Positions 5,038 through 10,673 of a DNA stretch of 10,673 bases are shown here, piece by piece. The notes under the pieces were generated by a model. That model was not told the DNA's origin, did not search any database, and saw only the letters and a program-made list of their open reading frames with translations. Positions within the stretch are counted from its first letter, which is position 1, and each line of letters opens with the position of its first letter. Position numbers and translations under genes: made by a program. The DNA is from Propionibacteriaceae bacterium (lineage in GTDB: Bacteria > Actinomycetota > Actinomycetes > Propionibacteriales > Propionibacteriaceae), in contig JAIRKB010000023.1 of assembly GCA_031260385.1 (NCBI GenBank), forward strand, positions 1 through 10,673, written 5' to 3'.

Positions 5038-6309
5038 TCACACCGCCCAAGCTAGGTAGGCTCGATTGATTGCGATCAGCTCGTCCGCCAGCCGATTAGC
5101 CTTATCCCATTGACCGACTAGCGGATGTGCCAGCAGGGCGGCTACCACCCGATCGCGGCCCCCCTTGAGCGCCGCCTCCAGGGCCAAGCGCTCATAGGCA
5201 GCGACATGAGCCACCAAGCCCGCCGCCTGGTCACTTAAGGGCTGGCGGGCGGGGGAGTCGGCCGTCGAAATCGTTTGGCCAATCCGCGCCAGGATCTCGA
5301 TGACATGGTCGTCGGGTAGGAACGGCAAGACCCCGTCATTGCGAAGGTTGACCACCTGCCGGTCGCCACGGTCACCCAACAGCGAGGCTAAGAGGTTGAT
5401 CGCCGCCTCGGAGTAGAAAGCCCCCCCGCGTTCCGCTAGCTCGGGTGGTTTCGTATTGAGCTCCGGATCAGCATATTTCGCCAGCAAGGTGGTTTCGAGT
5501 TGGCTCACCTGATCGGCTCGGGTGATCGCCCCGGGCGCCCGCTGCTCGGCCAGGATGGCGTCATGGGCGTAGAAATAGTGTAGATAATACGAAGGCACGG
5601 CTTGCTGGAGTTCCAGCAGAGCGCGGGGCAAGGAGATCTCCTCGGCAATCTCGTCTCCAAAGCGGGTCAGCAACTCGGGCAGACGGTCAACACCATCGAC
5701 ATAAGCCGCCCGCTCCCAGGTCAGGTGATTGAGGCCAACATGATCGAGCTCTAGGCGCTCCGGGGCGAGGTCAAGCCAGGCAGCAAACTGTCTTTGGAAA
5801 CCAATCGCCACATTGCACAAGCCGACCGCCCGGTGGCCCGCTTCCAGCAGCGCCCGGGTAACAATGCCGACCGGGTTAGTGAAGTCGATGATCCAGGCCT
5901 TAGGGTTGGCATGGCGGCGAACCAGTTCCGCTAGTTCCAAGATGACGGGAACCGTCCGCAAGGCTTTGGCGAACCCGCCCGGTCCGGTGGTCTCCTGGCC
6001 AAGCACCCCGCAACAATGGGGGAATAGTTCATCGGATTTTCGGGCTGCTTGACCGCCGACCCGCAGTTGGAAAAGTACGATATCGGCGCCGGCGATCGCC
6101 TGAACCGGATCGGCAGTCGCCCGCACCGCCAGATCGTAGTCAGCGCGGGCTAGCATCCGTCGGGCCAGGTCGGTGATGATCGCCAAGCGTTCGGCATTGG
6201 GATCCAGCAGCCAAACCTCGTCGATGGCGACGGACGCCCGTAGGCGAGCTAAGCCGTCGACCAGCTCGGGTGTATAAGTCGATCCGCCCCCAACGATAGT
6301 CAGCTTCAT
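5038..6309 (-). CDS. GH4 NAD-dependent 6-phospho-beta-glucosidase-like enzyme
   Basis: Glycoside hydrolase family 4 enzyme of 423 residues, close to the family norm. The family uses NAD+ and a divalent metal (Mn2+) to cleave by an oxidation-elimination-reduction route. Visible motifs are the Rossmann start KLTIVGGGSTYTPEL (3-17), GQETTGPGGF (104-113), DFTNPVG (142-148), the metal and active-site stretch CNVAIG (Cys165, Asn166), and GLNHLTW (His195). In GH4 the residues after the metal Cys track specificity: CNVP marks 6-phospho-beta-glucosidases, CDMP 6-phospho-alpha-glucosidases, CHS/CHG non-phosphorylated substrates. This one follows CNV but has Ala for Pro. The ATG lies two bases after the permease stop, with AAAGGA as ribosome binding site. 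No PTS gene is present, so its phosphorylated substrate must come from the downstream kinase. It corresponds to csnH of the Streptomyces chito-oligosaccharide operon. Confidence 0.92.
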   Translation of the reverse strand: MKLTIVGGGSTYTPELVDGLARLRASVAIDEVWLLDPNAERLAIITDLARRMLARADYDLAVRATADPVQAIAGADIVLFQLRVGGQAARKSDELFPHCCGVLGQETTGPGGFAKALRTVPVILELAELVRRHANPKAWIIDFTNPVGIVTRALLEAGHRAVGLCNVAIGFQRQFAAWLDLAPERLELDHVGLNHLTWERAAYVDGVDRLPELLTRFGDEIAEEISLPRALLELQQAVPSYYLHYFYAHDAILAEQRAPGAITRADQVSQLETTLLAKYADPELNTKPPELAERGGAFYSEAAINLLASLLGDRGDRQVVNLRNDGVLPFLPDDHVIEILARIGQTISTADSPARQPLSDQAAGLVAHVAAYERLALEAALKGGRDRVVAALLAHPLVGQWDKANRLADELIAINRAYLAWAV

Positions 6310-6311
6310 GG

Positions 6312-7142
6312 CTATCCTTTCACTCCAGTAAGTGTAATGCCTTGGACGAACACTTTCTGGGCGGCAAAGAAGATCAAGATCACCGGGATCATCGCCAGAA
6401 TAGCGGCCGCCATCGTTAAATCCCAGTCAACATTTTTGGTCGTACGGAAGGTGGCTAGAGCATAGGAGATTGGCCAGGCCTTCGGGTTCTGGGAGGTGTA
6501 GAGCAGCGGACCGTAGTAGTCATTCCACGACCAGAAGAACAAGAAGATCGCGGCGGCGGCAATCCCCGGCTTAGCCATCGGCATGACGACTCGGGTCATG
6601 ATCTGGAAGTGACCACAGCCATCAAGTTTGGCGGACTCGGAATATTCCTTGGGAATCGTCAAGAAGAACTGGCGCAGCAGGAAGACCGAGAAGGCGTCAC
6701 CGAGCAGGTTGGGTAGGATCAGGGGCCACAGCGAGCCGGTTAGCCCTAGCTTCGACCACATGACATACAGCGGCACCGTCGTGATCTGGGGTGGCAACAT
6801 CATCGCCCAGATGATGATCACGAAGATCAGACGCGAACCGCGAAACTTTATCCGCGCTAAGGCGTAAGCGGCGGGGATCGAAGATAGCAGCATGAAGAGG
6901 GTCGCCAGCCCGGCATAGGTTGCCGAGTTGGCGTAAAGCCGCAGCATATCCAACTTTTGGAAGACTCGGACGTAGTTCTCGGGATGCCAAGAACTCGGCC
7001 AAAAGACCCGACTGCCGGCCTCGCCAGCGGTCATGAGACTAGTCAACAGCACGAAGAGGAAGGGGGCTAAGAACATGATCGCCAGGGTGACCAAGATGGT
7101 GTGATCGGCCACTAATTGGGCGAGGGAGCGACGGCGGTTCAA
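6312..7142 (-). CDS. Carbohydrate ABC transporter permease, MalG type
   Basis: Inner-membrane permease subunit of a CUT1 sugar importer, 276 residues, normal for MalG-like proteins. Six hydrophobic spans are seen, the first at about 15-36 and the last near 247-265. The cytoplasmic EAA loop, which docks the ATPase, is at about 167-193 (EYSESAKLDGCG...VVMPMAKPG). The start is TTG at 7140-7142, overlapping the upstream permease stop as TTGA. GGAGG lies seven bases before the TTG, which strongly supports this start and coupled translation. It pairs with the MalF-type protein upstream. No ATP-binding subunit lies in the window, so a shared MsiK-like ATPase elsewhere is expected. Confidence 0.95.
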   Translation of the reverse strand: MNRRRSLAQLVADHTILVTLAIMFLAPFLFVLLTSLMTAGEAGSRVFWPSSWHPENYVRVFQKLDMLRLYANSATYAGLATLFMLLSSIPAAYALARIKFRGSRLIFVIIIWAMMLPPQITTVPLYVMWSKLGLTGSLWPLILPNLLGDAFSVFLLRQFFLTIPKEYSESAKLDGCGHFQIMTRVVMPMAKPGIAAAAIFLFFWSWNDYYGPLLYTSQNPKAWPISYALATFRTTKNVDWDLTMAAAILAMIPVILIFFAAQKVFVQGITLTGVKG

Positions 7143-8170
7143 CTTGCCACCTCCGGGGAAAACTCAGAAAAACGGCGCAGTAGGAGGAAGATCGCTACGG
7201 CAGCGACCACGAACATCACCACTGCGAGGGTTGAGGCGTAACCAGCCTTGTAATAGTTGAAGGCTTCGAGATATAGCCACTGACCATAGGTCATTGTTGA
7301 CTGACCAGGCCAGCCAATCGTCGAATTCATCCCACCGCCAACTGTCGCCTTACCTTGGGCGACTGCCGAGGCGACCGCTGGTTCGGTGAAGTATTGCAAG
7401 GCGCCGATAATGCCGGTGACTACTGCGAAGAGGATCACCGGGCGGATAGTCGGTAGGGTGACGTGGCGGAAGCGGCGAATCGAGCCTGCGCCATCTAGCT
7501 CCGCCGCCTCATATTGTTCAATGGGGACGTCGAGTAAGGCGGCGAGCATGATCACCATGATGTCGCCGACTAGCCACAAAGCCAGGAAGGTAAGCGAGGG
7601 TTTGGACCAGTTCGGATTGGTGAACCAGCCCGGTGTCAGCGAGACCTCAAGCCCAATATTGCTCAGGCCCTGGGCAATCTTGCCGAGGACAGTGTTGACC
7701 GGTCCGGTGACCGGGTTGAGCACGTGGACAAAAGCGATGGTAGAGGCGACCGGGGGGATGAGGGCCGGGAGATACATGATCGTACGGAAGACGCCACTCG
7801 CCCGTTTGGCTTTGGTAAGAGCGGAGGCCACAACCAGGGCCCCAATGATGCGCGTCGGCACCATGATCAACACAAACCACAAGGTGTTTTTCGCCGCCGT
7901 CTTGACGGTGGGATCAGCACCAAATAAATAGATCCAGTTGGCGAAGTTATTCCAGCGTGGTGGGGTGAAGATATTGAAGGCAGTGAAAGAGTAATACAGG
8001 GTCATGGCTAGGGGATAGATAAAGAAGACCCCCACTCCAGCCAACATTGGGGCGAGGAAGAGCCACGGGGTGAGGTTCTTACGCTTCGACCCCCGGGAGA
8101 TTAGCCCCGCCGGGGGCGGTGCGGGAACGGATTCCCGCACCTCCTCCCGCGCATTCGGTCGCCCAGCCAT
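7139..8170 (-). CDS. Carbohydrate ABC transporter permease, MalF type
   Basis: The other CUT1 permease subunit, 343 residues. A non-conserved, proline- and arginine-containing cytoplasmic N-terminus (about 1-32) precedes six membrane spans (the first about 35-57, the last about 315-334). The EAA loop, EQYEAAELDGAGSIRRFRHVTLP, is at about 218-240. The ATG (8168-8170) follows the lipoprotein stop by two bases (GGATAGCCATG). Codons 11-17 contain a strong 9-base-arm hairpin (8119-8140). That is odd for an early coding region and may serve mRNA stability. The 3' end overlaps the next permease by four bases. Confidence 0.95.
   Translation of the reverse strand: MAGRPNAREEVRESVPAPPPAGLISRGSKRKNLTPWLFLAPMLAGVGVFFIYPLAMTLYYSFTAFNIFTPPRWNNFANWIYLFGADPTVKTAAKNTLWFVLIMVPTRIIGALVVASALTKAKRASGVFRTIMYLPALIPPVASTIAFVHVLNPVTGPVNTVLGKIAQGLSNIGLEVSLTPGWFTNPNWSKPSLTFLALWLVGDIMVIMLAALLDVPIEQYEAAELDGAGSIRRFRHVTLPTIRPVILFAVVTGIIGALQYFTEPAVASAVAQGKATVGGGMNSTIGWPGQSTMTYGQWLYLEAFNYYKAGYASTLAVVMFVVAAVAIFLLLRRFSEFSPEVAS
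8119..8140 (-). repeat. Strong stem-loop inside the start of the MalF-type permease gene
   Basis: Perfect arms GTGCGGGAA and TTCCCGCAC enclose a four-base loop. The stem lies 30-52 bases into the coding sequence and about 33 bases past the solute-binding-protein stop. A smaller GCCCC/GGGGC stem (8104-8117) follows directly. Neither has a T-tract, so processing or 3' protection of the upstream lipoprotein mRNA is more likely than full termination. Confidence 0.65.
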
Positions 8171-8172
8171 GG

Positions 8173-9486
8173 CTATCCAGCCCAGGCGATAGCGGCGGTG
8201 ATATCAGCGTCAACCTTTGCTAGGCCCGCTGCCAGATCAGTTTGAGCGCCAGACTCCCAAAGATGGACGAAGTTCGTGAAGATCTCGAGATACTCCGTGC
8301 CAACCACCGAAGCGGGCATGGTCTGGGAGAAGGGATGCTCAAAGGCGTCAATGAAGACCTGGAAATGAACATCGGCGTCGAGGTCCGGGCTCTCCAGAGC
8401 GGAGTAGATCGTCGGAACATTCCTCAGACCATTGCCCATCGCCACCTGGGCTTCGGTGTTAAGGGCCAAGAACTTGACCAACTCCCAAGCCAGATCGGGG
8501 TTCTTTGAACCGCGCGGGATGCCAACGAGGTTGCCATCGACATAACCGGCGCCGTAAGCGTCCATGTGGCTGGAAGCGACTGGCATCGGCGCAGTGCCGT
8601 AATCCAAATCGGGTGCCTGATCGGCCAAGAAAGCAGTCCGCCATTCGCCGTCGATGATGATCGCGACCCGTCCGGTGTGGAAATCATTCTCTTCTGAGAA
8701 CTCATCGCCAAGCCCGGCGGCCCAGTTACGCAGCTTCTGGTAGCCCCCCAGACGCTCGATCAGATCCTTCTGCCAGTTGAGGATCGTCACCCAACCGGGG
8801 TCAGAACCGATCGCCGAGGTGACCCCATCGGCGTTGAGCCATTGGGCCTGAGCAGCGACACCGAGGTTCGGAGCCATCGTTTCGTAGTAGTCCATAAACG
8901 GCATGAAGCCGAGGATGTCAATCGAACCGTCGGCATTGTAGGTCGTTAGCTTGACAGCGGCGTCGGCCCATTCTTCAAGGGTCTTTGGCACGGCCACACC
9001 AGCGGCTTCTAGCATCGCGGTGTTGTAGTAGATCGCCGCCACATCAGCCAGCATCGGGAGGGCGCAACGCGTGCCATCATATTGGGAGTAAGCCAGCGAG
9101 CCGGAGGCGATATCGCTCAAGTCGAGGTTGTCGCGCGCAATGAAGGGAGCTAGGTCTTTGAAGGCTCCAGAGGAACACAGCACCCCAACCTGGTCGCGGG
9201 AGTAGGAGATACCGACGTCAATCGCTTCGCCGGCCGCAATGGCTTGGCGCATATTGTCGTCATCTTGGCCTGCGTGAACGTCGACCTTAACGCCCTCGTG
9301 GAGGGCCTCAAACTGATCGATGACCGCTTGGAGGACGTCAGCCTCACGATCTTCGAAGAAGTGCCATAAGGTAATGGTGTCGCTAGAGCTTTGCCCGCCC
9401 GAACAGGCGGTTAGGGAAAGCGCTAAAGCGACGCCCGCAACGAGCGCGCCTAGTTTGCGCCAGCTTTGTGAAGATGGAAACTTCAT
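8173..9486 (-). CDS. Extracellular sugar-binding lipoprotein of ABC transporter (CUT1 family)
   Basis: Solute-binding protein, 437 residues, typical of bacterial extracellular solute-binding family 1. The signal peptide has basic residues (RK at 10-11), a hydrophobic core and lipobox LTAC (Cys28), so the mature protein is anchored to the outer face of the membrane. The mature start ITLWHFFEDREAD is characteristic of sugar-binding lipoproteins. Motifs such as LPMLADVAAIYYN and GYVDGNLVGIPRGSKNPDLAWELVKFL fit the two-lobed fold. The ATG has AAGGAG five bases upstream. It is the first transport gene after the ROK regulator (73-base gap) and is followed at two bases by the permeases. It corresponds to csnE in the Streptomyces chito-oligosaccharide operon. 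The ligand cannot be read from sequence; an oligosaccharide of glucosamine or a beta-glucoside is inferred. Confidence 0.95.
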   Translation of the reverse strand: MKFPSSQSWRKLGALVAGVALALSLTACSGGQSSSDTITLWHFFEDREADVLQAVIDQFEALHEGVKVDVHAGQDDDNMRQAIAAGEAIDVGISYSRDQVGVLCSSGAFKDLAPFIARDNLDLSDIASGSLAYSQYDGTRCALPMLADVAAIYYNTAMLEAAGVAVPKTLEEWADAAVKLTTYNADGSIDILGFMPFMDYYETMAPNLGVAAQAQWLNADGVTSAIGSDPGWVTILNWQKDLIERLGGYQKLRNWAAGLGDEFSEENDFHTGRVAIIIDGEWRTAFLADQAPDLDYGTAPMPVASSHMDAYGAGYVDGNLVGIPRGSKNPDLAWELVKFLALNTEAQVAMGNGLRNVPTIYSALESPDLDADVHFQVFIDAFEHPFSQTMPASVVGTEYLEIFTNFVHLWESGAQTDLAAGLAKVDADITAAIAWAG

Positions 9487-9520
9487 TGTTACTCCTTGTC
9501 AATGGCTTTCGCCGGTTGGT

Positions 9521-9538
9521 GGGGTCACGATGGACCCC
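9521..9538. repeat. Inverted repeat GGGGTC-N6-GACCCC ahead of the binding-protein gene
   Basis: Six-base perfect arms sit in the 73-base gap between the ROK stop and the lipoprotein start, about 35 bases before the lipoprotein ATG. It may be a repressor operator or an mRNA 5' stem. There is no T-tract, so it is not a convincing terminator. Confidence 0.5.
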
Positions 9539-9558
9539 GAGTTATTTACTTGTACGGT

Positions 9559-9578
9559 CTTAGGCCACCAGGTCTAAG
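9559..9578. repeat. Stem-loop spanning the ROK stop codon
   Basis: Arms CTTAGGCC and GGTCTAAG around ACCA pair over eight positions, with one G-T wobble. The TAA stop of the ROK gene lies inside the stem. No T-tract follows on the minus strand. Together with the stem at 9521-9538 it could adjust the ratio of regulator to binding-protein mRNA. Confidence 0.45.
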
Positions 9579-10673
9579 AGGTGATCGGTCAGACGTTTGG
9601 TTAGGGCCCAAGCGGCTCCCGCGAGGACAGGGTGGGTTTCGACTAGGGACGCCGTCACCGGGACGCGCCAGGCGGTCGACTTGGTCAGGGAACTTTGAAC
9701 GAGACGGGCGAGTTCCGGCCCACCGGCGACCCCGGTTGGCCCGCTGAGCACGATTCTGGCGGGGTCGAGTAAGGCTAAGACCGGCATCAGGGTGGTGGCA
9801 ATGCGCGGGGCCAACTCTTCGAGCAACCTCGGGCGTAAAGCGGAGTTGGTAATGGCGTCGAGGGCGGCCTGGTAGGACCGTTTCGACGGGTAGTGGCTTT
9901 GAACGAGGCGGGTGACCGCTGGGGAACCGATCAGATCCTGACAGGTCAGCGGAGCGGCGTCAGAAGCGGGGTTTTGCGGCACTGTCAGGTAGCCGATCTC
10001 CCCGGCGGAGCCGGTCCGTCCGCGCAGGACATCGCCGTCTACCACCGTCGCGACCCGCAACCCCTTGCCTAGCCAGACCAAGGCGAAGTCGGATTGATCG
10101 CCGCGCTGGTTGTATTCAGCGAGGGCGGCGAGGTTGGCATCGTTTTCGATGCAAACGCTGACGCCTAGTTGTTCTTCGACCTTCGGCTTGACCGCGCGTC
10201 GGGACCAGCCTGGTAGACCGCCCACGAAACTCAACTGGCCAGTGTCGGGGGAGACCGCACTCGGCACTCCGATGCAGACGGCAACAATCGAGTCTTCGTC
10301 GATGTCGGCGGCGGCGCAGCCCCCCCGAATCGCCGCCGCGATATCGGCGGTTTCCGAGCGGGATTGGGCATCGAGACGCACCGTGGCCACCGGGTAGGGC
10401 TGATCGCAGGCGTCGACCACCCGCGCTACGACCTGACCGGCTTCGATTTGGATGGCGACACCACGGGCTAAGTCACAACAAGCTCGGTAAGCGACGGCGC
10501 CCGGCCCGCGTGAGGGGACGACTTCGCCGGTCTCGCAGACCAAGCCGGCTTCGATCAGACGGGCCACCAACTGGGAGATGGTGGGGCTAGATAGACCGGT
10601 GGCCTTGATGAGCTGCGGTCTGGTCATGGTGGTGTTGGTAAGGAGCAGGCTAAGAACCGCACGATCGTTGATG
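9560..10673 (-). CDS. ROK-family transcriptional repressor (5' end beyond window)
   Basis: Regulator of the NagC/Mlc/XylR type: an N-terminal winged helix-turn-helix joined to a sugar-kinase-like domain. An ATG occurs at 10627, but the frame is open to the window edge and the residues before it (INDRAVLSLLLTNTTMTRPQ) are the first part of the normal ROK DNA-binding domain. The gene therefore starts outside the window, and 370 codons are visible. The helix-turn-helix is MTRPQLIKATGLSSPTISQL (16-35 of the visible part). The effector domain has the conserved sugar-contact motif ENDAN (176-180) and GSAGEIG (221-227), where the usual following His is Tyr228. The usual CxCGxxGC zinc motif is missing: only one Cys (Cys244) lies in that stretch. 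It heads the sugar operon and probably represses it, like CsnR in Streptomyces. Confidence 0.92.
   Translation of the reverse strand, partial: INDRAVLSLLLTNTTMTRPQLIKATGLSSPTISQLVARLIEAGLVCETGEVVPSRGPGAVAYRACCDLARGVAIQIEAGQVVARVVDACDQPYPVATVRLDAQSRSETADIAAAIRGGCAAADIDEDSIVAVCIGVPSAVSPDTGQLSFVGGLPGWSRRAVKPKVEEQLGVSVCIENDANLAALAEYNQRGDQSDFALVWLGKGLRVATVVDGDVLRGRTGSAGEIGYLTVPQNPASDAAPLTCQDLIGSPAVTRLVQSHYPSKRSYQAALDAITNSALRPRLLEELAPRIATTLMPVLALLDPARIVLSGPTGVAGGPELARLVQSSLTKSTAWRVPVTASLVETHPVLAGAAWALTKRLTDHLLDLVA

Noticed and set aside
1..10673. CRISPR array, tRNA, rRNA or riboswitch
   Set aside because: No regularly spaced repeats, cloverleaf or known conserved RNA motif was found by eye on either strand.

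Overview
The window looks like chromosomal DNA of an actinomycete (Actinomycetota). The evidence is moderately high GC, GTG and TTG starts, an apparent leaderless promoter, a carbohydrate ABC transporter encoded without its own ATPase, and proteins of actinobacterial type. I cannot assign a family or genus from the sequence.

Layout, left to right. (1) Positions 1-360 hold no gene I can support. They contain two clean inverted repeats and a stretch that resembles a decayed insertion-sequence end. (2) Positions 361-3113 carry two divergent cell-envelope genes. One is an M23-type (LytM-like) lipoprotein on the minus strand with a strong sigma70-like promoter. The other is a five-span membrane phosphoglycerol transferase of the lipoteichoic acid synthase family on the plus strand. 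(3) Positions 3135-4027 are a compact plus-strand operon: a thioredoxin, a CsoR/CstR-family repressor that keeps both sensor cysteines but lacks the copper-binding histidine, and a 53-residue cysteine/histidine-rich protein. Its promoter has a perfect ATACCCC-CA-GGGGTAT operator touching the -10 box, and the thioredoxin GTG lies at the predicted transcription start. I read it as a self-regulated operon responding to persulfide or thiol stress. (4) Positions 10673-4044, minus strand, are a sugar operon in the order ROK regulator (5' end beyond the window), solute-binding lipoprotein, two permeases, GH4 6-phospho-glycosidase, BadF-type sugar kinase. The last five genes are joined by gaps of 1-2 bases or by overlap.

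The sugar operon has the gene order I recall for the Streptomyces csnR-csnK operon, which takes up chitosan-derived glucosamine oligosaccharides. The likely scheme is binding by the lipoprotein, import through the permeases powered by a shared ATPase encoded elsewhere (MsiK type), phosphorylation in the cytosol by the kinase, and cleavage by the NAD-dependent GH4 enzyme. The ROK protein would repress until an inducer arrives. The substrate is inferred from gene order, not shown by the sequence.

The most notable items are the thioredoxin/repressor/small-protein operon with its operator and leaderless start, the three-knuckle small protein, the M23 protein with Asp in place of the first zinc-ligand His, a strong hairpin inside the early coding region of the first permease, and a 20-base-period duplication that holds the stop codons of two convergent genes.
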